DNA from: Herbaspirillum hiltneri N3
GTDB taxonomy: Bacteria > Pseudomonadota > Gammaproteobacteria > Burkholderiales > Burkholderiaceae_D
Direction of reading: 5' to 3'
Assembly: GCF_001267925.1 (NCBI RefSeq)
Contig: NZ_CP011409.1
Span: forward strand, 4,712,001 to 4,776,000
Length of the DNA: 64,000 bases
Made by a program: the position numbers and the translations under genes. Under the pieces are notes generated by a model. The model searched no databases and had not been told where the DNA came from. It was given only the letters and a program-made list of their open reading frames with translations. Below are positions 16,327-24,434 of the stretch, one piece after another (within the stretch, counting starts at the first letter, position 1; the number at the start of each line of letters is the position of its first letter).

Positions 16327-16533
16327 TCAAGGTGTTGCGTCCTGCGACAGGTCGTCCTTGACGGGCATGGCCGGCGTAACGACGTTGCCGCCTTCGCCTT
16401 CCCAGCGCTGCAATGCCTTGCGATGCAACCGCGCATCGCGGCTCGACAAGCGGTTGGCGCAGACATTCAGGACCGCGACGACAGCGGCGCCGGTCAGCCC
16501 CAGCGTGAGCAAAAGATTTCGTGTATTCAGCAT
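16327..16533 (-). CDS. Small membrane-anchored protein of unknown function
   Basis: 68 residues: one N-terminal hydrophobic helix (about 6-26) and a polar tail with RKALQRWEGEGGNVV. Similar RWEGEGG-containing small proteins are known in related betaproteobacteria, but no function is established. A GGGAGCC site precedes the ATG. It lies between two copies of the stress motif on the same strand as the genes to its left. Confidence 0.65.
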   Translation of the reverse strand: MLNTRNLLLTLGLTGAAVVAVLNVCANRLSSRDARLHRKALQRWEGEGGNVVTPAMPVKDDLSQDATP

Positions 16534-16566
16534 GTCGGCTCCCTGTTCGTCATACGGTGGCGCGGC

Positions 16567-16761
16567 TCAGGCGGACATGTGCTGTTTGAGCGAACGCTTG
16601 ATAAGCTGCCGCGCTTCACCCATCGTGCGCTGCACCTTGCCGGCTTGCTGCAATTGCGCGGCGTGGCGGAGGTGCGCCTTATCGTGCATCAGGGTCGCCA
16701 GGTTTTCTTCCAGGCGGGCCACGACGATTTTCATGTTGCCAAGCAGTTGATCCTTGTTCAT
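16567..16761 (-). CDS. Small CsbD-like helical protein
   Basis: 64 residues beginning MNKDQLLGNMKIVVARLEE and ending in GKVQRTMGEARQLIKRS. The start and the GKVQ-x-x-x-G-x-A-x-x-L segment recall CsbD proteins, but the middle is more hydrophobic and basic, so the family assignment is tentative. GAGGAG precedes the ATG at 16761. Copy C of the stress motif lies about 70 bases upstream in the same orientation. Confidence 0.7.
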   Translation of the reverse strand: MNKDQLLGNMKIVVARLEENLATLMHDKAHLRHAAQLQQAGKVQRTMGEARQLIKRSLKQHMSA

Positions 16762-16831
16762 GACGCGCTCCTCGGTGATTGGATGGATGAAGCAGTGGAA
16801 CAGATCGTAGCAATGCCCCCTGGCAAGAGGT

Positions 16832-16863
16832 ATAGGACGCCCGCCCATTGTCTTGTAGGACAA
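16832..16863 (-). promoter_or_regulatory. Two-part stress motif, copy C
   Basis: The minus strand reads TTGTCCTAC (16863-16855), 16 bases, then GTCCTAT (16838-16832). It lies about 70 bases upstream of the CsbD-like start codon at 16761, the closest of the copies to its gene. Confidence 0.58.
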
Positions 16864-16935
16864 GATGAGAACCCTTTATGGACAAGGGTTTCAGCCGATC
16901 TGGCAGGAATATTTACCGGCATTCTCCCCTTGTCT

Positions 16936-16963
16936 CCTACAACAGATTGCGCAGGCGTCTGAT
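16936..16963 (+). promoter_or_regulatory. Two-part stress motif, degenerate copy D
   Basis: The plus strand reads CCTAC, 16 bases, then GTCTGAT. It keeps the core and the exact spacing of copies A-C but differs in the outer bases of the left element and at one base of the right. It points toward the genes at 17096 and 17258. Confidence 0.35.
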
Positions 16964-17095
16964 GGCGGCTGCGCATCGTGGCGACTACGATGCATAGACG
17001 GATTTGCACGACGCTTGTGTTGCGTTTGTGTTGAATGCAACGGCTGTGCGCATCATCCCGGTCACCTGACCTCACTCTTGAACAAGGAACAAGCC

Positions 17096-17173
17096 ATGGG
17101 TAAGTATTTCCTCGCCTGGATACTCGGCGTCCCTGCCTTCGTACTGGTGCTGATTTACTTTTTCCTGCACTGA
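17096..17173 (+). CDS. 25-residue membrane peptide
   Basis: Encodes MGKYFLAWILGV followed by PAFVLVLIYFFLH: a single membrane helix with W-x-L-G-x-P near its start. AAGGA lies 7 bases before the ATG, a good site for so short a frame. It resembles the 27-residue peptide at 16031-16114. The PA2169-type gene follows 84 bases downstream and may be cotranscribed. Function unknown. Confidence 0.7.
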   Translation: MGKYFLAWILGVPAFVLVLIYFFLH

Positions 17174-17257
17174 TTGCACTGATGCATCGGCACATACCAG
17201 CAGAAACACCAGAAAAAGAATATTTCTTTTCCACGCTTCGACTGAAAGGCACACATC

Positions 17258-17722
17258 ATGAAAAACGACCGACTGATTGACACCCTGAACGACCTGATCC
17301 AGATCTCCAAGGATGGTGAAGAAGGTTTCCGGACCTGCGCCGAAGATGCCTCGGAACGTCAGGCCTATTACAAGACCCAGTTCCTGGAACGCTCGCAGGC
17401 CTGCGGCCAGACCGTGCTGGAATTGCAAAACCTGGTGCGCGCGCTGGGCGGCGATCCGGCCACGCACAGCAGCGTGAGCGGCACCCTGCACCGCCAATGG
17501 GTGAACATCAAGAGCGTCATCATGGGCAAGGACGATGAAGCCATCCTGAACGAGTGCGAACGCGGCGAAGATGCTGCCGTCAATGCCTATCGCAAGGCGC
17601 TGTCGGAGGACCTGCCGAGCGATGTCCGCCTGATCGTCGAACGCCAGTACCAAGGCGTGCTGGCCAACCATGACCGTGTGAAGGCATTGCGCGATCAGGT
17701 GCGCGCCAAGAAAGCGGCTTGA
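17258..17722 (+). CDS. PA2169-family four-helix-bundle protein (DUF2383)
   Basis: 154 residues of helical sequence: LNDLIQISKDGEEGFRTCAED near the start, then ALGGDPATHSSVSGTLHRQWVNIK in the middle and ECERGEDAAVNAYRKAL in the third helix. This is the conserved arrangement of DUF2383/PA2169 proteins, ferritin-like bundles without an obvious complete metal site, often found with CsbD and DUF883 genes. Cytosolic, of unknown function, probably stress-related. An intrinsic terminator follows the stop codon. Confidence 0.9.
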   Translation: MKNDRLIDTLNDLIQISKDGEEGFRTCAEDASERQAYYKTQFLERSQACGQTVLELQNLVRALGGDPATHSSVSGTLHRQWVNIKSVIMGKDDEAILNECERGEDAAVNAYRKALSEDLPSDVRLIVERQYQGVLANHDRVKALRDQVRAKKAA

Positions 17723-17737
17723 GCCTCTTGTTCTGCA

Positions 17738-17777
17738 TGCAATAAAAAAGCGGCCTGCGGGCCGCTTTTTTATTGCA
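17738..17777. terminator. Bidirectional intrinsic terminator
   Basis: An 18-bp perfect inverted repeat around the loop TGCG, with A6 and T6 tracts inside the arms (TGCAATAAAAAAGCGGC and its complement). It ends the plus-strand PA2169-type gene and the minus-strand flavoprotein gene that converge here. Confidence 0.93.
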
Positions 17778-17797
17778 TGAGCCGAACGTCCGAACGT

Positions 17798-18364
17798 CTA
17801 TTTCTTGTGCTGCTTCAGCTGCAGCGCGAGGTCGTTCAGCGCGGTCAACAGCGTCCGGATGAATTCGCGGGTCGGTTCGTGCGTGAGCTTGCCGTCGGCG
17901 AAACGATCACCCGCGCCGCCGATCATGACTTCCGGCTTGTTCAGGAATTTGAGGTCGAGGAACACGCCGATCTGGCGCAGGTGATATTGCGCACGCGCGG
18001 TGCCGACGGCGCCGGGACTGGCGCCCATGATTGCCGCGGCCTTGCCGGCAAATGGTTGCTCCGGCGGACGCGAGGCCCAGTCGATGGCGTTTTTCAACAA
18101 GCCGGGAATGGAATAGTTATATTCCGGCGTGGAGAACAAGATCGCATCGGCTTCGGCGATCTGCTTGCGAAAACGCTCGACCGAAGCCGGCAATCCCTTG
18201 GCGCGCACATCGTCGTTGTACAGCGGAATATCTGAAATGTCGGCCTGGATCAGGCGCACGCCGGGCGGCAGCAATTCTGCTGCGGCATGCAATGCCGCCG
18301 TGTTGTACGAGCCCGCGCGCAAGCTGCCGGAAATGCCGAGGATGGTGATCGGGGTATCGCTCAT
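17798..18364 (-). CDS. NADPH-dependent FMN reductase (ChrR/YieF-like)
   Basis: A 188-residue flavodoxin-fold quinone/chromate/azo reductase. The FMN phosphate loop GISGSLRAGSYN is at residues 9-20, the TPEYNYSIPGLLKNAIDW signature of the ChrR family at about 79-96, and the GASPGAVGTARAQ loop after it. The enzyme uses NAD(P)H for two-electron reduction of quinones and similar acceptors and so limits oxidative stress. The ATG at 18364 is taken from the family start. It converges with the stress gene at 17258. Confidence 0.9.
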   Translation of the reverse strand: MSDTPITILGISGSLRAGSYNTAALHAAAELLPPGVRLIQADISDIPLYNDDVRAKGLPASVERFRKQIAEADAILFSTPEYNYSIPGLLKNAIDWASRPPEQPFAGKAAAIMGASPGAVGTARAQYHLRQIGVFLDLKFLNKPEVMIGGAGDRFADGKLTHEPTREFIRTLLTALNDLALQLKQHKK

Positions 18365-18448
18365 GTCAGTGCCTTTTACGAAATGGAGGAAGGAAGGTAA
18401 ACGCGGAAACACCGGACTATGCTACACCACGAGCCCGGGTTCCTTGTC

Positions 18449-19174
18449 CTACCCTTCCCCCAAATAAGCCGCCTTCACGCGCGGATCATTGAGCATCTCG
18501 CTGGCATTGCCACTCATGGTAATGAGTCCCGACTCCATCACATACCCGCGATGCGCCGCCTCCAGCGCCAGCTTGGCGTTCTGCTCCACCAGCAGGATCG
18601 TGATGCCCTGCGCCGACACATTGCGGATCACCTCGAAGATCTTCTCCACCATGATCGGCGACAAGCCCATCGACGGTTCGTCCAGCAACAGCAGTTTCGG
18701 ATGGCTCATCAGCGCGCGCGCCATCGCCAGCATCTGCTGTTCACCGCCCGACAGCGTGCCGGCCATCTGGCTCGCCCGCTCCTTCAACCGCGGGAAGACG
18801 CTGAACCAGTGTTCGATGTCGCGGGCGATCTGCTGCTTGTCGTCGCTGGTGTAGGCGCCCATGAGGAGGTTCTCGTGGATGCTCATGCGCGTAAAGACGC
18901 CCCGGCCTTCCGGCACCATCGCCAGCTTTTGCTGCACCAGGTTGAAGGAGCTTTGCCCCTTCAGCGGCTGGCCGAGGTAGCTGATGTGGCCGCCCACTTT
19001 CGAGTCCGGCAGCGTGCCGGTGACGGCCTTGAGGGTGGTGGTCTTGCCTGCGCCATTGGCCCCGATCAGGGTCACCAGTTCGCCTTCGTTGACTTCCAGG
19101 CTCGCGCCCTTGACGGCCTTGATGCCGCCGTAGGCCACGCTCAGGTCTTCGATTTTCAGGATGTTCGTTGTCAT
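18449..19174 (-). CDS. livF: Branched-chain/amino-acid ABC transporter ATP-binding protein LivF
   Basis: A 241-residue cytoplasmic ATPase of the HAAT importer family. Walker A GANGAGKTT is at about residues 37-45, the signature LSGGEQQM at about 140, Walker B LLLLDEP after it, and the switch histidine is replaced in VEQNAK, as is normal for LivF. It is the last gene of the leftward operon lhpH-lhpI-livHMGF, 24 bases after livG. Given the operon, hydroxyproline or a related imino/amino acid is a likelier substrate than leucine. Confidence 0.93.
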   Translation of the reverse strand: MTTNILKIEDLSVAYGGIKAVKGASLEVNEGELVTLIGANGAGKTTTLKAVTGTLPDSKVGGHISYLGQPLKGQSSFNLVQQKLAMVPEGRGVFTRMSIHENLLMGAYTSDDKQQIARDIEHWFSVFPRLKERASQMAGTLSGGEQQMLAMARALMSHPKLLLLDEPSMGLSPIMVEKIFEVIRNVSAQGITILLVEQNAKLALEAAHRGYVMESGLITMSGNASEMLNDPRVKAAYLGEG

Positions 19175-19198
19175 TGTGATCTTTCCGTTTTCCGTCTC

Positions 19199-19969
19199 TT
19201 AATGACTGGCGCCGAGGTAGGCTTCAATCACGGCGGGGTTCTTCTGCACGTCGGCCGGCACCCCTTCGGCAATCGGCTTGCCGTAGTCCAGCACCGTCAA
19301 CCGGTTGCACAGGCCCATCATCAGTTTGACGTCGTGTTCGATCAGCAGGATCGTCTTGCCTTCGGCCTGGATCTTGACCAGCAGTTCGCGCAGGCCGATC
19401 TTCTCGGTGGCGTTCATGCCGGCAGCCGGTTCGTCCAGTGCCAGCAGTTGCGGTTCGGTGGCCAGCGCGCGGGCGATTTCCAGTCTTCTCTGGTCGCCGT
19501 ACGACAGGTGCCGTGCCGTTCTGGAGGCGAATTTGCCGATGCCGACGAAGTCGAGCAGCTTCTGCGATTTGTCCTTGATCGCCGCTTCTTCGTCGCGGGC
19601 GGCCTTGTGCCGGAACACGGCGCCGAAGACGTTCTGTTTCGTTCTGACATGGCAGCCGACCATGACGTTTTCCAGGACGGTCATGTCGCCGAAGAGGCGG
19701 ATGTTCTGGAAGGTGCGGGCAATGCCGGCCTTGGCCACTTCGTGCGGGGCGCTGGGGCTGTAGGGCTTGCCGGCCAGCTCGAAACTGCCGGTGTCGGGCT
19801 GGTACAGGCCGGTGATGACGTTGAAGAAGGTGGTCTTGCCGGCGCCGTTGGGGCCGATCAGGCCGTAGATCTGGCCTTGTTCAATGGTCAGGCTTACGCC
19901 CGAGAGGGCTTGCAGGCCGCCGAAGCGTTTGCTGACGTCGGCGATTTTTAACAGGGTGCTGGTGCTCAT
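19199..19969 (-). CDS. livG: Branched-chain/amino-acid ABC transporter ATP-binding protein LivG
   Basis: A 256-residue LivG-type ATPase, partner of LivF in the heterodimeric motor. Walker [10 protein letters not shown] is at about 38-46, the signature LSYGDQRRL at about 157, Walker B LLALDEPAAG after it and H-loop in LIEHDVK. AGGACGA precedes the ATG. It follows livM after 39 bases in the same operon. Length and motifs are typical. Confidence 0.94.
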   Translation of the reverse strand: MSTSTLLKIADVSKRFGGLQALSGVSLTIEQGQIYGLIGPNGAGKTTFFNVITGLYQPDTGSFELAGKPYSPSAPHEVAKAGIARTFQNIRLFGDMTVLENVMVGCHVRTKQNVFGAVFRHKAARDEEAAIKDKSQKLLDFVGIGKFASRTARHLSYGDQRRLEIARALATEPQLLALDEPAAGMNATEKIGLRELLVKIQAEGKTILLIEHDVKLMMGLCNRLTVLDYGKPIAEGVPADVQKNPAVIEAYLGASH

Positions 19970-20008
19970 GGATTCGTCCTCTGCTGTCTTTTCTATGCGC
20001 GTCGATGG

Positions 20009-21226
20009 TTATGCTTTGACGACACCGACGGCATCACTGCCATGCGGGTGGTCGGCTTCGGGCCGGTCTTCGTGGCGCGGCGAGGGCCACAGGCCGGCAG
20101 GACGGTTGAGCATGATGACCACCATGGCCAGTCCGTAGAGCAGCTGGCGCAGCACTTCGGCGTCGATCCAGACTTTACCGAACAGGCTCATCTGCACCGG
20201 CTCCACCACGTGGCGCAGGACTTCCGGCAAGGCGGCCAGGATGACGCCGCCGAGCACCACGCCGGGGATGTGGCCGATGCCGCCCAGCACGACCATGGCC
20301 AGCACCGCAATCGATTCGGTCAGGGAGAAGGATTCCGGCGAGACGAATCCCTGGAAGGAGGCGAACATGGCGCCGGCCACGCCGCCGAAGGAGGCGCCCA
20401 TGGCAAACGCCAGCAGTTTCACGTTGCGGGTGTTGATGCCCATGGCCTTGGCGGCGATCTCGTCTTCGCGGATGGCGACCCAGGCGCGGCCCAGGCGCGA
20501 GTCTTGCAGCCGGATCGAGAAGAAGATCACGCCGATGCACAGCAGCAGGAAGAGGAAGTAGTAGGCGTTCACCGAGGGCATTGAGAAGCCGAGAAACTTG
20601 ACGATCGAGCCGGAGCCGGGTTCGCCGGCCAGCGAGACGCCGAAGACGCGGATCGGGTCGATCAGGTTGATCCCTTGCGGGCCGTTGGTGATGTTGACCG
20701 GCGCATTGAGGTTGTTCATGAAGATGCGGATGATTTCACCGAAGCCCAGGGTCACGATGGCGAGGTAGTCGCCGCGCAGCTTCAGGGTCGGGGCGCCCAG
20801 CAAGGCGCCGAACAAGGCGGCAATCAATGCCGACAGCGGTACGATGATCCACAGCGACAGGTGGATGCCGGTCTGCACGATCTGCGGGCCGCACACCATC
20901 ACGAGGAAGTTGCCCACCGCAGGGTAGGTGTTGACGAAGGATTGCAGCACGTCGGCGAACTGCGGCGAGGCCAGCAAACCGGCGGTATACGCGCCGATGG
21001 CGTAGAACGCGATGTAGCCCAGGTCGAGCAGGCCGGCAAAGCCCACCACCACGTTCAGGCCCAGGGCCAGCATGATGTACAGCAGGGCGATGTCCATGAT
21101 GCGTACCCAGGAATTGCCGAACTGGCTGGCAATGAAGGGGAAGATGATCATGAGGATCAACAGCGCCACCAGGCTGATATTGGCCTGGCGCGGGTTGCGT
21201 TTCTTGTCGAAGCTGAGGAAGGCCAT
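20009..21226 (-). CDS. livM: Branched-chain/amino-acid ABC transporter permease LivM
   Basis: A 405-residue inner-membrane permease with about nine or ten hydrophobic segments. The LivM signatures APTLKLRGDYLAIVTLGFGEI (here starting near residue 148) and GRAWVAIREDEIAAKAMGIN are present. The C-terminal 30 residues after the last membrane segment are polar and specific to this protein. It follows livH by 31 bases. Forms the translocation channel with LivH. Confidence 0.94.
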   Translation of the reverse strand: MAFLSFDKKRNPRQANISLVALLILMIIFPFIASQFGNSWVRIMDIALLYIMLALGLNVVVGFAGLLDLGYIAFYAIGAYTAGLLASPQFADVLQSFVNTYPAVGNFLVMVCGPQIVQTGIHLSLWIIVPLSALIAALFGALLGAPTLKLRGDYLAIVTLGFGEIIRIFMNNLNAPVNITNGPQGINLIDPIRVFGVSLAGEPGSGSIVKFLGFSMPSVNAYYFLFLLLCIGVIFFSIRLQDSRLGRAWVAIREDEIAAKAMGINTRNVKLLAFAMGASFGGVAGAMFASFQGFVSPESFSLTESIAVLAMVVLGGIGHIPGVVLGGVILAALPEVLRHVVEPVQMSLFGKVWIDAEVLRQLLYGLAMVVIMLNRPAGLWPSPRHEDRPEADHPHGSDAVGVVKA

Positions 21227-21257
21227 GTCGGTCTCTCTTTTTTAGTATCGGTTTGAC

Positions 21258-22187
21258 TTAAGCGCGGTCGGCCACGCGTTCACCCATGATCCCGGACGGA
21301 CGCAGTGTGAGCACGATGATGAGCACGATGAAGGCGAAGATGTCCTGGTAGTTGCTGCCCAGGAAGTCGCCCGTGAGGTCGCCGATGTAGCCGGCGCCGA
21401 GGCTTTCGATCAGGCCCAGCAGGATGCCGCCGAGCATGGCGCCGTAGATGTTGCCGATGCCGCCCAGCACCGCTGCCGAGAAGGCTTTCAGGCCGGGGAC
21501 GAAGCCCATGGCGAATTGCGCGGTGGAGTAATTCGCGGCCCACATGACGCCGGCGATGGCCGCCAGCGCGGCGCCGATGATGAAGGTGACGACGATGACG
21601 CGGTTCGAATCCACACCCATCAAGCCGGCAATGCGCGGGTTCTCGGCGGTGGCGCGCATGGCGCGGCCCATCTTGGTCTTCTCGACGATGAGGACCAGGC
21701 CGATCATGGCGGCCAACGCCAGCAGCAACAGCATGATCTGGGTCGGCGAGATCAGCGCGCCGGCGATGTGCACCGGGTCCGAGGGCATGATTTGCGGGAA
21801 CGGCAGCGGGCTGCGGCCCCAGATCATCATGGCCAGCGTCTGCAGCAGGATCGACACGCCGATGGCGGTGATCAGCGGCGCCAGGCGCGGGGCGTTGCGC
21901 AGCGGACGATACGCCACGCGTTCGATGATCATGCTGACGATCACGCACACCGGGATCGCACCAATGATGGCGATGATGAGCTTGACGATGCCCGGCAGGT
22001 CCGGCGCCACGTGCTGCACCAGCTTCAAAATGCTCAAGCCGGCCATCGCGCCGATCATGAGCACGTCACCGTGCGCAAAATTGATCAGGTTCAAGACCCC
22101 GTACACCATCGTGTAACCCAGGGCGATCAGGGCGTACATGCTCCCCAGAACCAGGCCGTTGATGATTTGCTGGATGAATATGTCCAT
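21258..22187 (-). CDS. livH: Branched-chain/amino-acid ABC transporter permease LivH
   Basis: A 309-residue permease with about eight membrane segments. The N-terminal LVLGSMYALIALGYTMVYGVL and the GRAMRATAENPRIAGLMGVDSNRVI loop are LivH hallmarks. AGGAGA precedes the ATG. It follows the reductase gene after 99 bases, the longest gap in the operon; no terminator-like structure was seen in that gap, so cotranscription is likely. Confidence 0.94.
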   Translation of the reverse strand: MDIFIQQIINGLVLGSMYALIALGYTMVYGVLNLINFAHGDVLMIGAMAGLSILKLVQHVAPDLPGIVKLIIAIIGAIPVCVIVSMIIERVAYRPLRNAPRLAPLITAIGVSILLQTLAMMIWGRSPLPFPQIMPSDPVHIAGALISPTQIMLLLLALAAMIGLVLIVEKTKMGRAMRATAENPRIAGLMGVDSNRVIVVTFIIGAALAAIAGVMWAANYSTAQFAMGFVPGLKAFSAAVLGGIGNIYGAMLGGILLGLIESLGAGYIGDLTGDFLGSNYQDIFAFIVLIIVLTLRPSGIMGERVADRA

Positions 22188-22286
22188 ATGTCTCCTAAGC
22201 TCCCTTTTTTCCGCCCTGCTTGTTGCGGAGCGGTTCTGTGTAAATTTGTGGATTGAATCTTTGCTTGATCGGTCTTCAGAACCTGT

Positions 22287-23225
22287 TCAGGATCTGCCTT
22301 GAAGCGTGTCTCGCGCCACGCGCGCCGCCGCCAGATCCCATGAAGCCTGGCCTACGGTCTTGAAGACCGGCAAACCCTGCGAAGGCTGAAGCTTTTCACC
22401 GCGACCAGCCAGGATGTCGCCGATGGCGCGTACGCGGCTCCAGTCGACGCCAGCCTGGATCAGGTCGCCGGCTTCATGCTTGGCGCCGCCGAGATCGTCG
22501 ACGACGATGGTGCGTTCAGCCAGCAGCGCTGCCGGGAATTCCACCATGTCAGGCTTGAAGGCGCCGACGCCGATCGCCAATGTCTGTGGTGCAAGTCTGG
22601 CCGGAATCACCGCGGTGCGCGAGGTGGTCAGTGCGATCAGCACGTCGGTCGCGGGCACGTCTTTTTGCATGGCGTCAGCCGCCAGCGGACTGGCGACGAT
22701 ACCGTCATGACGCGTGCTGAGCTCGCTGCAGAACGCCTGCATGCGGGAAACGTCGCGCGCCACGATCCAGAATTGCGTGACGCCGAAGAACTCCACCAGT
22801 GCATCCGCATGCGCGGCGGCCTGCACGCCGGTGCCGATCAGCAGCGCCGATTTCGGCTTGGCCGGCGCCAGCGTCTGGATGCCGAGCAGCGTCATCGCGG
22901 CGGTGCGACGCGCGGTAACGGTCGGGCCGTGCAGCAAGGCGATGCGGCGACCGGTCTGGGTCTCGAAGACGATGACTTCGCCCTGGATCGCCGGCAGGCC
23001 GTGCTGGGCATTGTTTCCATGGACGGTGATCAGCTTGGTGACGCTGAGGTCGGCGCTGACGGCAGGCATGCTGAGCAGCACGCTGTTGGCGTCAATCGGC
23101 ACCACCTGGCGTTCAGGCGCAGTGATGCGGCCATCGGCGAACTCTTGCGCGGCTTGCGCCAGCGCCGGCACCAGACGGTCGTACGGCAACGCGTCGGCGG
23201 TTTGTTGGGCGTCGAGAATATGCAT
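22287..23225 (-). CDS. lhpI: Delta1-pyrroline-2-carboxylate reductase (ornithine cyclodeaminase family)
   Basis: A 312-residue NAD(P)H enzyme of the ornithine cyclodeaminase / mu-crystallin superfamily. The Rossmann segment ALLIGTGVQAAAHADAL starts near residue 126; GPTVTARRTAAMT just before it is the family's substrate-site block. In this position, 4 bases after a trans-3-hydroxy-L-proline dehydratase gene, the expected reaction is reduction of delta1-pyrroline-2-carboxylate to L-proline. A true ornithine cyclodeaminase is the alternative, but the operon partner argues against it. GAGG precedes the ATG. Confidence 0.85.
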   Translation of the reverse strand: MHILDAQQTADALPYDRLVPALAQAAQEFADGRITAPERQVVPIDANSVLLSMPAVSADLSVTKLITVHGNNAQHGLPAIQGEVIVFETQTGRRIALLHGPTVTARRTAAMTLLGIQTLAPAKPKSALLIGTGVQAAAHADALVEFFGVTQFWIVARDVSRMQAFCSELSTRHDGIVASPLAADAMQKDVPATDVLIALTTSRTAVIPARLAPQTLAIGVGAFKPDMVEFPAALLAERTIVVDDLGGAKHEAGDLIQAGVDWSRVRAIGDILAGRGEKLQPSQGLPVFKTVGQASWDLAAARVARDTLQGRS

Positions 23226-23229
23226 CGAT

Positions 23230-24240
23230 TTACCTCAGGAAGAAGCCGGTCGGGAACGGGTCGGACTCTTCCAGCACCCACTGGTTGGTGCTCATGATGT
23301 GCGCCGAACCGGTGACTTCGGTAAAGGCCGCATCGAGCTCGCCGACCTTGGTCGTGCCGGTAACGCGCACGCTGAAGTTGCTGCCGACGATGCTGCCGTT
23401 GACGTAGTCCTGGTTGAGGTCCAGCTTGCCGCGCAGGAACAGCTGCGCCGCGCGGCCGGAGGTGCCGGTGCCGGTCGGCGAGCGGTCGACTTCGCGGTCG
23501 GCGAAGATGCAGACATTGGACTGATCGGCGCCGGGGAAATTGGGCGCGCTGTCGATGATGGTGCCGTACAGCGTATTCAAACCCGGCTCGAGCGGATGCC
23601 GGATCTGCACCTTGGCTTTGACTGCGGCCTTGGTTTCGGCACCGAGCTGGATCAGTTGACGCACCAGTTCCGGCTTGACGGTCAGCCCGGCCTGGTCGGC
23701 GTTGATGTAATAGTAGAAGGCGCCGCCGAAGACGATGTCGCCGGTGATCTTGCCGAAGCTCGGCGTATCGACTTCGACGTCGCGTTGATAGATGAAGGAA
23801 GGCACGTTCTTGAAGGTGACCTTGCCGGCGCGCTGGCCGTCCCATTCCACACTGGCGTCGATGAAGCCGGCCGGCGCGTCGAAGCAGATGCGCGTCACCG
23901 GTGAAGTGCGCTCAACGTAGCCCATTTCGACCAGCACTTTGCCGAGCGCGATGATGCCGTGGCCGCACATGTCGCTGTAGCCTTCGTTGTGGATAAAAAT
24001 AACGCCGAAATCGGCATTCGGCGTCAGTGGCGGAAACAGGTAGGCACCGTACATGTCGGCGTGACCGCGCGGCTCGTTCATGAGGAACTGGCGCAGGTCG
24101 TCGCGGTTTTCTTTCAGCCAGGTGCGCTTCTCAAGGATCGTGGCGCCGGGCACTTGCGGCAGGCCGGACACCAGGATGCGCAGGGGTTCGCCGCCGGTGT
24201 GGGCGTCAATGGTCTGGACGGTGCGGGTGTAACTGAGCAT
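23230..24240 (-). CDS. lhpH: trans-3-hydroxy-L-proline dehydratase (proline racemase family)
   Basis: A 336-residue proline-racemase-fold enzyme. The first catalytic cysteine is present (C92 in DMCGHG), but the second is replaced by threonine (T256 in DRSPTGTGTS). That Cys/Thr pair marks trans-3-hydroxy-L-proline dehydratases, whereas proline racemase and 4-hydroxyproline epimerase have Cys/Cys. The enzyme removes water to give delta1-pyrroline-2-carboxylate, the substrate of the adjacent reductase. AGAAGGAAG precedes the ATG at 24240; longer frames have no such site. First gene of the operon that continues into livHMGF. Confidence 0.88.
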   Translation of the reverse strand: MLSYTRTVQTIDAHTGGEPLRILVSGLPQVPGATILEKRTWLKENRDDLRQFLMNEPRGHADMYGAYLFPPLTPNADFGVIFIHNEGYSDMCGHGIIALGKVLVEMGYVERTSPVTRICFDAPAGFIDASVEWDGQRAGKVTFKNVPSFIYQRDVEVDTPSFGKITGDIVFGGAFYYYINADQAGLTVKPELVRQLIQLGAETKAAVKAKVQIRHPLEPGLNTLYGTIIDSAPNFPGADQSNVCIFADREVDRSPTGTGTSGRAAQLFLRGKLDLNQDYVNGSIVGSNFSVRVTGTTKVGELDAAFTEVTGSAHIMSTNQWVLEESDPFPTGFFLR

Positions 24241-24370
24241 GAAACTTCCTTCTGCGAAATACAGGAAACCAGTGCAAGGGGCAGTGTATTGCATTTCCCG
24301 TTGCGTGCGCCGTATTGGTGATACGGATGCATCAATGCCTTGCCCGGTCGACAAGACGGGGCTATGACCA

Positions 24371-24404
24371 TCTCCGGCCCTGCTGCACTGCAGAGGGCCG
24401 GAGA
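24371..24404. other. Strong inverted repeat between livK-type gene and lhpH
   Basis: 11-bp stem TCTCCGGCCCT / AGGGCCGGAGA around a 12-base loop that itself contains CTGCA-TGCAG. No T-run on either strand. It may end the upstream binding-protein transcript or limit read-through into lhpH. Confidence 0.55.
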
Positions 24405-24434
24405 TAAATTACCGAAACTGCCAGGGGATCATTT

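Larger units (their letters stand above)
16762..17095. other. Divergent regulatory region in the stress island
   Basis: A gene-free stretch of 334 bases separating the leftward CsbD-like gene from the rightward 25-residue peptide. It holds motif copy C on the minus strand and the weaker copy D on the plus strand, facing outward. No convincing coding frame lies inside it. Confidence 0.6.

Noticed and set aside
18444..18452. An exact TTGTCCTAC outside the stress island
   Set aside because: No GTCYTAT element follows at 16 bases and it overlaps the end of livF, so it is taken as chance.
18419..19951. A 510-codon plus-strand open frame
   Set aside because: Antisense to livF and livG, which carry complete ATPase motifs; typical high-GC shadow.
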